Shown: positions 46,047 through 55,100 of the stretch, in pieces | How the letters are laid out: each line of letters begins with the position of its first letter | How positions within the stretch are numbered: position 1 is the first letter of the stretch | From: Magnetococcales bacterium | Lineage (GTDB): Bacteria > Pseudomonadota > Magnetococcia > Magnetococcales > Magnetaquicoccaceae | Reading direction: 5' to 3' | Length of the DNA stretch: 64,000 bases | NCBI GenBank assembly: GCA_011089965.1 | Contig: JAANAU010000012.1 | Coordinates: 33,262-97,261, forward strand | Program-made: the position numbers and the translations under genes | The notes under the pieces: generated by a model | Databases searched by the model: none | What the model saw: only the letters and a program-made list of their open reading frames with translations | What the model was told of the DNA's origin: nothing

Positions 46047-47537
46047 ATGGACAATTCCGGGTCTGCATGGCGGTTTGATAACAGTTATCAGAGGCTTCCG
46101 GAACACTTCTTTGCCCGGTTGGCACCTGTTCCTGTGCCCGAGGGGCGATTGGTGGTTTTCAATCGCCCCTTGGCAATGGAGTTGGGATGGGATGTCGCAG
46201 CCATGGAACCGTATGCGGCTGGGATTTTTTCCGGGAATCATGTACCCCGGGGTGCGGCACCGATTGCCATGGCCTATGCCGGGCATCAGTTTGGTCAGTT
46301 TGTCCCGACTCTCGGGGATGGTCGGGCGATTTTGTTGGGTGAACTGCTCGATTGCCAGGGAGTCAGACGGGATCTTCAGCTCAAAGGTTCGGGCAGAACC
46401 CCATTTTCGCGTCAAGGGGATGGTCGCGCCTGGCTGGCTCCCATGTTGCGGGAGTATCTGGTCTCCGAGGCCATGCATGCCTTGGGGATTCCCACCACCC
46501 GCTCCCTGGCTGTGGTCACCACGGGTGAACCGGTATGGCGCGAGGCCGGGGCATTGCCGGGAGCTGTTCTGACCCGTGTGGCCACCAGTCATGTGCGGGT
46601 GGGGACGTTTCAATACTTTGCCGCGCGCGGGGATCACGAGGCAGTACGGATTCTGGCCGATTATGTGGTGCAGCGTCATTTTCCCGAGTTGTTGGAAAGT
46701 CCTGCCCCCTATCTGGATCTGGTGCGGATGGTATGTGCGCGTCAGGCCCGGTTGATTGCCCAATGGATGGGGGTGGGGTTCGTTCATGGGGTGATGAATA
46801 CCGACAATATGGCAATCTGCGGGGAAACCATTGATTTTGGTCCATGTGCTTTTCTGGATCGATATGATCCGGATACGGTTTTCAGTTCGATTGATGCGTG
46901 GGGACGCTATGCGTTTGGCAATCAACCCCGGATTGCCGCCTGGAATCTGGCCCGGTTGGCCGAGACCCTGTTGCCTCTGATCGATCCGGATCCCCGACAG
47001 GCCGTGGCATGGGTCACGGAGATCATTCAGGATTTTCCCGAGCGGTTCGAGGCTCTCTGGCTGGATGGCATGCGTGCCAAAATGGGACTGGAGACCCGGG
47101 AAGAGCAGGATCTGCTCTTGATCGAGGAATGGTTGCAATGGCTGCACTCTGGACAGGCGGATTATACTTTGAGTTTTCGTTTGCTGGGTCAGGCTGTCGG
47201 AGTGGGAGCGGACGCTGCGGAGTTGCGCGCCTTGTTTGCGGATCCGGCAGGGCTGGATCAGTGGTTGGTGCGTTGGCGTGCCCGTTTGGCACGGGATGGT
47301 CACAGGAGTGATGCGGAACGTCAGGCACGCATGCATGCGGTCAATCCGGTGTATATTCCGCGCAATCACCTGGTGGAAGAGGTTTTGGACAGGGCAGTTG
47401 AACAGGGCGACTTGCAGCCGTTCATGCGTTTGTACGAGCTGTTGCAAAGGCCGTATGTGGAGCAGCCCGGCATGGAACGGTATGCTGCGGCTCCTCCAGC
47501 CGGTCGTGAGGGGTATCAAACTTTTTGTGGCACATGA
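46047..47537 (+). CDS. selO: Protein adenylyltransferase SelO (YdiU family)
   Basis: A protein of about 496 residues (TTG at 46035 would add four). SelO has a pseudokinase fold with ATP bound upside-down and transfers AMP to Ser/Thr/Tyr. Landmarks are AYAGHQFGQFVPTLGDGRAILLGE, LQLKGSGRTPFSRQGDGRAWL, LREYLVSEAMHALGIPTTRSLAVV, RVGTFQYFAARGD, GFVHGVMNTDNMAICGETIDFGPCAFLD, and NPVYIPRNHLVEEVL. The C-terminal YQTFCGT contains the conserved redox Cys close to the end, as in bacterial SelO. Confidence 0.95.
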   Translation: MDNSGSAWRFDNSYQRLPEHFFARLAPVPVPEGRLVVFNRPLAMELGWDVAAMEPYAAGIFSGNHVPRGAAPIAMAYAGHQFGQFVPTLGDGRAILLGELLDCQGVRRDLQLKGSGRTPFSRQGDGRAWLAPMLREYLVSEAMHALGIPTTRSLAVVTTGEPVWREAGALPGAVLTRVATSHVRVGTFQYFAARGDHEAVRILADYVVQRHFPELLESPAPYLDLVRMVCARQARLIAQWMGVGFVHGVMNTDNMAICGETIDFGPCAFLDRYDPDTVFSSIDAWGRYAFGNQPRIAAWNLARLAETLLPLIDPDPRQAVAWVTEIIQDFPERFEALWLDGMRAKMGLETREEQDLLLIEEWLQWLHSGQADYTLSFRLLGQAVGVGADAAELRALFADPAGLDQWLVRWRARLARDGHRSDAERQARMHAVNPVYIPRNHLVEEVLDRAVEQGDLQPFMRLYELLQRPYVEQPGMERYAAAPPAGREGYQTFCGT

Positions 47538-47674
47538 TCCGGGGTGCGGAGTGGTTGGGACCATACGCCAACCACCAAGGCAACCGTGCAGACCAGAATC
47601 CGGGCAGCACGGCTGACGGTTGCCGGCTCCTGCGTGGTTTCGGTCGTCATCTGATTCAACGGTGTATGCTCCAT
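47516..47674 (-). CDS. Possible 52-residue single-helix protein
   Basis: On the minus strand a 52-codon frame from an ATG at 47674 encodes a polar N-terminus, one hydrophobic segment (AARILVCTVALVVGVW) and a short tail. It overlaps the selO 3' end by 22 bases on the opposite strand. There is no convincing ribosome binding site and no known family. It may be a real small membrane protein or chance. Confidence 0.28.
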   Translation of the reverse strand: MEHTPLNQMTTETTQEPATVSRAARILVCTVALVVGVWSQPLRTPDHVPQKV

Positions 47675-47717
47675 TGATCCAGGCGGGTCTGGCGTAACAG
47701 TCGATGCAGGAGGGGTG

Positions 47718-48902
47718 TCATTTCAGTTGGCTCCAGGCAAACGGCTGGAACTCTCCCTGGATCAGGCGAGTGGGCCACACCTTGTGACTGGCCTGATGGT
47801 CGGTTTTGCTGTAATTGACCAGCATGCCGATTTCAAGATCATAATCACGCAGATTTTCCAGGGCATCGACCAAGGCTTCCCGTTCGTTGGCGATGTTGCC
47901 ATTCAGTCTGGTGTGACGAATCCCTTCGACCAGGATTCTGGCTGCCAGGAACCCCTCCAGAGAGAGGAAATCGGGTGTGGCATCGGCCTGATGGCGTTTC
48001 AAGGCCTCCCGATAGCTCTGGACACCGGGAGCAGGGTCATTCAGGGCCGGGGTGACCTGGGTGACGATCACCCCTTCGCCATCTTTGCCCAGAGCTTTGG
48101 CCAAAGCGGCGCTGCCCACGAACGAGACGTTCAGAAACAGGGTGTTGGGCAGATCCTTGCGCGCTTCCCGGATAAAGGCGGCGCAGGCTGGATAGGCTCC
48201 GACCATGATGATGGCGCGCGGTTCGATTTCCGCTTCCAGAATGGTGGCCAGCGCCCCTTCGATATGGGTGGTATTGCGGGTGTAGCGGCCATGGGCCAGG
48301 CTGTCGGTTTCAGCGAAACCGCGTTTTTTCAGGGCAGCCACGGAGCCGGAGTATCCGGAGTCGCCATAGCCGTCGTTTTGGGTGAAAAAAGCGATTTCGC
48401 GGGGTTTGATGCCGATGCCAAGCAGGCCATCGATCATGGCTGCGGTCTCTTCTGCATAGCTGGCGCGGTAATTGAAAATATAGCGTTCTGGTGGATTTTT
48501 GCGCAACAATCCCGCCCCGGTTACGGCTCCGAGCAGGATGGTGCGGGATTCGTTGGCAATCGGGGCCGTGACCACTGCTGTCGGGGTGCCGACATTGCCG
48601 ATGACGGCCAGCACTTTTTTCTGATCGATCATCTGGCGCATATTGACCGCAGCCTTGGTGGGTTCATAGCCGTCGTCGAGGGCCAACAGGCGCAAGGTCC
48701 GGCCTTGCACGCCCCCGGACCGGTTGACGCTGGCGAAATAGGCATCCACACCCAGCCGGGTGTTTTGGCCGAGCGCCACGGGACCGCTTTCCAGGGGGGT
48801 GGACATGCCGATCAGGATCTCTTCGGTCCAGCCGGGCACGGTACGGGTCAGCAGAACAATGAGGCAGAGTGTGCGGATCCAGGGTGTTGGGAGTCGGGGC
48901 AT
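47718..48902 (-). CDS. ABC transporter periplasmic substrate-binding protein (Leu/Ile/Val type)
   Basis: A 394-residue protein with a signal peptide ending VPGWTEE. The mature part matches type 1 periplasmic-binding proteins: ILIGMSTPLESGPVALGQNTRLGVDAYFASVN, RLLALDDGYEPTKAAVNMRQMI, VLAVIGNVGTPTAVVTAPIANES, IFNYRASYAEETAAMIDGLL, FTQNDGYGDSGYSG, FLSLEGFLAARILVEGI. Ligand is probably an amino acid or amide; it cannot be specified. No permease or ATPase genes adjoin it, so it may work with a distant transporter or as a sensor. Confidence 0.88.
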   Translation of the reverse strand: MPRLPTPWIRTLCLIVLLTRTVPGWTEEILIGMSTPLESGPVALGQNTRLGVDAYFASVNRSGGVQGRTLRLLALDDGYEPTKAAVNMRQMIDQKKVLAVIGNVGTPTAVVTAPIANESRTILLGAVTGAGLLRKNPPERYIFNYRASYAEETAAMIDGLLGIGIKPREIAFFTQNDGYGDSGYSGSVAALKKRGFAETDSLAHGRYTRNTTHIEGALATILEAEIEPRAIIMVGAYPACAAFIREARKDLPNTLFLNVSFVGSAALAKALGKDGEGVIVTQVTPALNDPAPGVQSYREALKRHQADATPDFLSLEGFLAARILVEGIRHTRLNGNIANEREALVDALENLRDYDLEIGMLVNYSKTDHQASHKVWPTRLIQGEFQPFAWSQLK

Positions 48903-49018
48903 GTGAATTCATCCGATGATCGATAAGTGTTTTATTCCTTGATTAACAGTTATTTGTTAAAATATATCCATTTTAGTGGAATGGCAAATTCTTCAACGAT
49001 TCGGCAGACTTTTTTAAT

Positions 49019-51094
49019 TTATTTTGGTGTATCCACCTGAGTACGTATGAAGCGGATCAGCTCTCGTGCCAGATTGTTTCCGCTCTGGAATCGTGCAGAG
49101 GGGGATTTTTCCAGGGCTGTGGCGATGATGTTGGCCAGGGTTTCCGGGATCTCCGGGCGCAGGGCGCGTACTGGGGTGGGAGGGGTGTTCAGGATGTTGT
49201 GGCGCAACGCTTCGGGGTGATCTGCCCGGAAAGGGGGATGACCGGTCAGCAGATGAAACAGGGTGGCTCCCAAGGCATAGAGATCGCTGCGGGGATCGTG
49301 GGTGTGGTCCATGAGGGTTTCCGGAGCGGCATAGGGAGAGAGGCCGGTGCCGGAGGGATCTGTGCCCAACAACCGTGCCAGACCAAACTCCTTGATGCGG
49401 ACCTGGCGATTTTTGGGATCGTAGATCAGCTCTTCGGGTCTGAGGTTGCCATGAGTGATGCCTTGGCGATGGAGGGCATCCAGGGTCAGAGCGGCCCGTG
49501 TAATGATATAGAGTATGACTGGCAGTGGCAGGGGATCATCCGGGTGGACATGGCGTTCAAGGTTTCCGGAGATGGGGAAGGGATCCAGAACCAGGTGGGG
49601 TGGATCTGCATGCAGGCAGACTTGGCGCAGGGTCACCACGCCTTCGTGCCGAATGGTGATGAGGCGTTTGGCATCCTCCAGGAAAGCGTTCCTGGCCTGT
49701 TCGGCAGTGACCGGATCCGGATGTCTGTGGGGGCCAGGCAGACGGAGGATGAGTGGTTGTCCGTTTTTCTGGGTTTGGCCCAAAAGCAGTGTACCCAGAT
49801 CATCGCGTGCCAGTTCTGCCAGAATCGGATACCCTCCGATGTGATCCCGGGTGGGTGTGGCAGAAGAGGGCGTGGTCGGTTCGGGAGAGCGTGGGCGCAA
49901 TGGGCGGGTGGGGTATGGATTGTCCTGACGCCCTGAAAAAAGGGTGGCCATGGAACCGGTCGCCAACAGCAGCCAGGGTCCGAACAGTGGCAACCAGACG
50001 TTTTGGGTATCCAGCAACCAGATATGGAGGATTGGCAGGAGCAGTGCCAGCAGGGCTGTGGTCAGAAGGAGTGTCAACCGCATTCCGGTTCTGTTGCGAG
50101 GGAGAGTCAGGAGCAACAGGGCAATGGCTCCATAGGCACCGTATCGGGCCGTGTGTGCCCACTCCGGTATGTGGAACCCCTGCCGGTTCAGCAGGGTGGA
50201 GAGTGCCTGGGCATGGAGTTCCACCGGGGTCATGGCGCGACCGGTTGGGGTGGGGAGCGGGGCAATCAGGCGTGGAGTGGTTGGTCCGATCAGAACCAGG
50301 CGTCCTCGGAATCGGTCGGCGTGGATTTGGCCATCCAGCAAGGCAAGCAGGGAGTAGGTGGCAAATTCCGGTTGCTCCTGGAATCCTGGATGAAAATAGG
50401 GGCGCAATTCTGCCCCATGGCGTTGAGAGTTGCGGTTGCCGGGAGCGGTTGTCGTGGCTGTCAGAGACATGGCCAGAGCCAGAGAGGGCAGAGTCTGTTG
50501 CTGGCACGAGAGGGCCACAGGGAGGGAACGGAACACCCGGTCTGGATCCAGGGGCAGCAGATCGATTCCAACCCCGTGGGCCTTGTTGGCCAACTCCATG
50601 GGTGGCCAACGCAGGGTGGCTGGAGAGGGGAGGTTTGTGAGGTCTCTCCATGGATCGGGAGACAAGCCGGGGATGACCGGACACTGGACCGGCTGGGTTT
50701 GAATGGATGCGCCCGGGGTGCTCAGAGTGGCTGGTGCGGCCAGGATCACATTGCCGGCGGTCTGGAACCGTTCGCCAAGGGTTGCATACTCTGAGGAGTT
50801 GACCATGATTGGAAAGGTGAATCCGATCATGCGGGCCGGGCCGCGTGCGAGCAGTTCCAGCAACGAAAGGAGCGCGTGCGCTGGAAGTGGCCATGGACCC
50901 AGACGGTCCAGGGTGGCGTCATCGACAGCGACCAGCACCACGCGGTCGTCCACCGGGCGTTGCAGTGCGCGCAGGCCATAATCGTAGACGCGACGTTCCA
51001 GATTCTGGAGCAGCCAGGTATGATCACATCCGATGACAAGCGCGATCCACAGCCAGGTAAAGAGTCGGGGAAGATGGGGTGGTATGTGTATCAT
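49019..51094 (-). CDS. CHASE2-domain transmembrane pseudokinase
   Basis: A 691-residue protein. An N-terminal helix precedes an extracytoplasmic CHASE2 domain (~25-300, VYDYGLRALQRPVDDRVVLVAVDDATLDRLGPWPLPAHA, LVLIGPTTPRLIAPLPTP). Three membrane helices (~320-390) and a linker lead to a Ser/Thr-kinase-like domain (~425-685). Catalytic residues are substituted: the HRD loop reads HGN (548-550, HGNLRPEEL), DFG reads EFG (569-571), the glycine-rich loop is degraded (LARDDLGTLLLGQ) and the ATP-anchoring Lys is missing from PLILRLPG. The late-lobe APE (SPYAAPETL) and SDLYALGATLFHLLTGHPPF are intact. It is most likely a pseudokinase signalling protein. Confidence 0.9.
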   Translation of the reverse strand: MIHIPPHLPRLFTWLWIALVIGCDHTWLLQNLERRVYDYGLRALQRPVDDRVVLVAVDDATLDRLGPWPLPAHALLSLLELLARGPARMIGFTFPIMVNSSEYATLGERFQTAGNVILAAPATLSTPGASIQTQPVQCPVIPGLSPDPWRDLTNLPSPATLRWPPMELANKAHGVGIDLLPLDPDRVFRSLPVALSCQQQTLPSLALAMSLTATTTAPGNRNSQRHGAELRPYFHPGFQEQPEFATYSLLALLDGQIHADRFRGRLVLIGPTTPRLIAPLPTPTGRAMTPVELHAQALSTLLNRQGFHIPEWAHTARYGAYGAIALLLLTLPRNRTGMRLTLLLTTALLALLLPILHIWLLDTQNVWLPLFGPWLLLATGSMATLFSGRQDNPYPTRPLRPRSPEPTTPSSATPTRDHIGGYPILAELARDDLGTLLLGQTQKNGQPLILRLPGPHRHPDPVTAEQARNAFLEDAKRLITIRHEGVVTLRQVCLHADPPHLVLDPFPISGNLERHVHPDDPLPLPVILYIITRAALTLDALHRQGITHGNLRPEELIYDPKNRQVRIKEFGLARLLGTDPSGTGLSPYAAPETLMDHTHDPRSDLYALGATLFHLLTGHPPFRADHPEALRHNILNTPPTPVRALRPEIPETLANIIATALEKSPSARFQSGNNLARELIRFIRTQVDTPK

Positions 51095-51198
51095 CCAGGC
51101 TGAACGGTTATGCTGTTTTCATTCACGTCAAAGTTGGCCTTGCTGCGCAACAGCCGTTTCAAGGCCCGGTCAAAGGTGATCAGGGGGCGTTGTGTCAT
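51091..51198 (-). pseudogene. 5' remnant of an Rpn-family PD-(D/E)XK nuclease/transposase gene
   Basis: From an ATG at 51198 with GGAAGGGG upstream, the first 25 codons (TQRPLITFDRALKRLLRSKA, then NFDV) match the start of Rpn/PD-(D/E)XK nuclease family transposase proteins, which are usually about 280-310 residues. After that the frame runs into unrelated sequence and stops at the start codon of the pseudokinase gene. Everything downstream of the N-terminus, including the nuclease core, has been lost. Confidence 0.65.
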
Positions 51199-51447
51199 GG
51201 ATCCCCTTCCAAAGTGTTCGCGTTTCCGCACAACTCCGAAAATTCTTGAAAAACAATCATGGTTTGTGTCCAAGATACCCCTTCGGCGCGGGGCAGTCAA
51301 TACCTGTGTATTTCATTGAGGATGGGCCATGCATATAAATACATACACATTATTCGGAGGTTGATTGACATGGATGATCTGGAAATGCGCAGCTTTGGTC
51401 AGGAACCCCTTTGCTTGTTGACGGTGGTTCATGGATAATGGAGGGAT

Positions 51448-52080
51448 ATGGAACATACACGCATTCAAGCACTTTTTGAAGCCTTCCGGGCAGCCGATCC
51501 CCATCCTGTGGGCGCGCTGCGCTTTCAGACCCCTTTTCAGCTGCTGGTGGCGGTTGTGCTGTCGGCCCAATCCACGGATGTGGGGGTGAATCGGGTGACG
51601 CCAGGTCTGTTTGCATTGGCTCCGGATCCTGAGGCCATGGTCACTCTCGGAGAGGAGGCGATCCGGGAGCAGATTCGTTCCCTGGGGCTTTTCAATACCA
51701 AAGCCAAACACCTGCATGCCTTGAGTCGGATTCTGGTCGAACAGTATGGCGGTCAGGTTCCCCAGAGTCGTGCGGCGTTACAGGCGCTGCCGGGTGTGGG
51801 GCGCAAGAGTGCCAATGTGGTGTTGAATATTGCCTTTGGTCAACCCACCCTGGCTGTGGATACCCATGTGTTTCGTCTGTCGCGTCGTCTTGGTCTGGCC
51901 TACGGCAACACCCCGGAGGCCGTGGAGCGCGAGTTGTTGCAATGCGTTCCGGAGAGTTATCTGTTGCATGCCCATCATTGGTTGATTCTGCATGGTCGTC
52001 ATGTCTGTACTGCACGCAAGCCTGCCTGTTTTCGTTGTATTGTCCGTGTCTGGTGTCCATCGGACCAGAATGACTCCTGA
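51448..52080 (+). CDS. nth: Endonuclease III
   Basis: A 210-residue bifunctional DNA glycosylase/AP lyase that removes oxidised pyrimidines. The helix-hairpin-helix LPGVGRKSANVV holds catalytic Lys120, and Asp138 lies in LAVDTHVFRLSRRLGL. The [4Fe-4S] cluster site near the C-terminus has the classic C-x6-C-x2-C-x5-C spacing (HVCTARKPACFRCIVRVWC). Residue numbers of K120 and D138 equal those in E. coli Nth. It is followed after 24 bases by the SNF2-type gene. Confidence 0.96.
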   Translation: MEHTRIQALFEAFRAADPHPVGALRFQTPFQLLVAVVLSAQSTDVGVNRVTPGLFALAPDPEAMVTLGEEAIREQIRSLGLFNTKAKHLHALSRILVEQYGGQVPQSRAALQALPGVGRKSANVVLNIAFGQPTLAVDTHVFRLSRRLGLAYGNTPEAVERELLQCVPESYLLHAHHWLILHGRHVCTARKPACFRCIVRVWCPSDQNDS

Positions 52081-52104
52081 TGGGTGCAAAGGAGTGGTCT
52101 GACC

Positions 52105-55100
52105 ATGGATATCAGCCGACAGATCAAGGCTTTACTCCCTTTGGATCGCTGTGTGATCCGGTTGATGACGATTTTCCATCTGCCTGTCACCCGGACCGAG
52201 CTGCTCAAGGTCTTGCAAAAATGTGCCCCACCCACTCTGGGTGCCCGATCTGCCTGGAACCATCAGCTGGATCTGGCGCTCAAACGGTTGAGTGGCATGA
52301 ATTTGGTTCTCGAAGAGAAGATCTCGCGTGGCGTACAGGGGGTGCGTTTGCCACCGGCCATCTCCTGGGAAGTCATGGAGGATGCGGTCAGCGATGCGGC
52401 GTTTGGCTCCTGGGTGGCTTCGGTGCAGGAGACAACTCCGGCAGTGATCCAGTATACCTGGGGTGTGGCACGGGCGGTTTCGTTTGAACTCTGCCTGCGT
52501 GAGATCCGGATCGGGCTGTTTTCCAATGATCTGAATCCCGTGCGTTATTTCATCGGCCTGGCCGAGAAGGCGTTTCCGGATTCCAACCGGCCTTCGCCGT
52601 TGGTGCGTCTGTGTTTGCAACCCTTTCGTCCCGGGTGGTTTTCCCAACGGACGCTGACCTTGCAGGCCGAGATCTTCAGTCACATTTTTATCGATGTGGT
52701 GCGGGGGTGTCTGCCGTTTCAGGAGATCATGCCGGTATTGGAAGCGCACCGTTTCCTGCCGATTGAAGAGCATGGTCCCCATTTTCGGCATTTTCTGATT
52801 GTTTTTCTGTTATTGTCGGATCGTTTGGACGAGGCGCGGTCCGTGCTGCATGGAGAACTGCCTGTCGAGGCATCCTTGTGCTTGCGTTCCTGGTTGTTGT
52901 GTCTGCAAGGGGAGTATGAACGGGCGATCCCCGGGTTTGAGGAGAGCTTGCGCGGCATGGAAAAGGGCACCAAGGGCAAGGGCAATAAACCATTCCTGCG
53001 TCATCCCAGTGGACCATTTTTCATTCTGGCCTTGCTCAAGACCGGGAACCGGCTTCAGCGGCGTACGGCCATGGAGTACATGGACCGGGTGTTTCGTGCA
53101 GGTACGGACCCGTTCCGGCACGCTTATGAAGCGTTGTTTGCGATTGCCCTGGTTATGGACAACCGGGTGCGTGCAGCCCGCAGCTGGTTGGATCGGGATG
53201 GCTTCGGGGGGATGGAGAGCGTCGAGATCCAGACCATTCATCGCCAATTGCTGGCTGGCTCGGGACCGCACAATCTGCACGAGATGGCCCCCTTTTGCCG
53301 ATTTTTTCATCTGTTGGCCCATTACTGGGTGGATCCGGAGCAGGCCAGGCAGCAGCGTGGTTTTTTGCAGGAGTTGACCCGGTTTGCCGAAGGGAACGGT
53401 CAACGCTGGATGGCCCGGGAGAGTCAGGCCCTTTGGGAGTTGTTGGAAGGGCGTGAGGTCGCGGACAAGCAAACCATCGTGACCATGATGCGGCCCAAAG
53501 AGGTTTGGGAGTGGGCGTTGGATGCCTTGGAATCCGTGGCAGGGGAGCTGTGCGATTCCGGCAGTGATGAGAGTGTTTCCGCACCCCATGAGACCACCCG
53601 TTTGATCTGGTTGCTCAGTATCCCCAAGGCCGGGCACTGTTTTGTCCAGGCCAAAGAGCAGAAGTGGAGCGGCAAGGGGGAGTGGACGCGGGGTCGTGTG
53701 TTGACCTGGCGGGGGTTGCGTGGTTTGACCCTGATCCCTGGCAAGCTCTCTCCTCAGGATATGAAGCTGTGTGCAGCAGTCGAAGTGGATTACAACCGTT
53801 ACGGGGTGCGTGAGAGTCGCATGGATGCCCATCGGTTGTTGCCGTTGTTGGTGGGTCATCCGTTGGTATTCTGGGAAGAGGAGCCAACGGTCAATGTGGA
53901 GATGGTGGCAGGCGAGCCGGAGTTGTGTGTCAGGGAGGAGAATGGCAAATTGCTCATCCGTTTTTCCGAAGATGCCACACGGCTTGGAGCCTATGCCGTG
54001 CGCGAGGGTCCGAATCGTTGCCGGGTGATCGAGATTCTGCCGCGTCATAAAGAGGTGGCGGAGATTCTGGGCAAGGGGTTGGAGATTCCCGGTGAGGAGC
54101 GGGAGCGGGTGTTGCGCATTCTTCCGGGTCTGTCCACCTTGGCCACCTTGCAATCGGAGATCGGAGGGGTGGGCGAGCATCTGCCTGAAGTGGCGGCCAC
54201 AGACCGGCCACGGATCCACATGATGCCGAGCAATCAGGGGTTGAAGGTGCGGATCATGACCCGTCCTTTTGGCGATGAGGGGCCGTGGTTGTTGCCTGGG
54301 GAGGGGGCTGCAACACTGATTGCCGAGGTCTCAGGACGCAGGGTGCAGACCACGCGCGATCTGTCACGGGAACGGGAGCGGGCCGAGGGTGTTCTCAAGG
54401 CTGCCCCCTCTTTGCGTTCCGCCTGGACCCGGGAGTGGGAGTGGAGTTTCGAGGATCCGCAGAGCTGTTTGCAACTGCTTTCGGAACTGCACGATCTGGA
54501 AGAGGGGGTGGAGCCGGAGTGGCCAGAGGGGGAACGGTTGCGGGTGACACGTTCTCTGTCTCTTGGTTCCATGGTTTTGCGTTTTGAGCGGCACAAGGAT
54601 TGGTTTGCCGTGGAGGGAAGTTTGCAGGTCGATGAATCTTTGGTCATCGGTTTGCAAGAGTTGTTGAAACGGATGGAGGGGGCGGAAGGGCGGTTTGTCC
54701 CTTTGGGAGAGGGGCGTTATCTGGCCTTGACCGAAGAGTTCCGGAAACGTCTGGTGCAGCTGGAGGCGTTCACCCAGGGGAGTGGTGGCAAGCGACATGT
54801 GCATCCATTGGCGCTGGGTGCTTTGGAACCTCTGCTGCGTGAGGTTGGATCCTGCCATGTGGATGCCGAGTGGGAAGGGCGTCTGGAGCGGTTGCGACAA
54901 TTGCATGCCTGGACGCCGGAGTTGCCTTCCACCTTTACGGCCGAGTTGCGGGAGTATCAGAAAGAGGGGGTGCGTTGGTTGGCGCGGTTGTCGGCCTGGG
55001 GTGCCGGGGCCTGTTTGGCCGATGACATGGGGTTGGGAAAGACCTTGCAGGCTTTGGCGCTGTTGGTGATGCGGGCACCGGAGGGGCCGGCATTGGTGGT

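Noticed and set aside
49019..51094. Active Ser/Thr kinase annotation
   Set aside because: Catalytic Asp of HRD and metal-binding Asp of DFG are both replaced, so an active kinase is unlikely.
51370..51438. 22-codon frame before nth
   Set aside because: Too short, composition unremarkable, and no sign of conservation; the upstream GGAGG may be chance.
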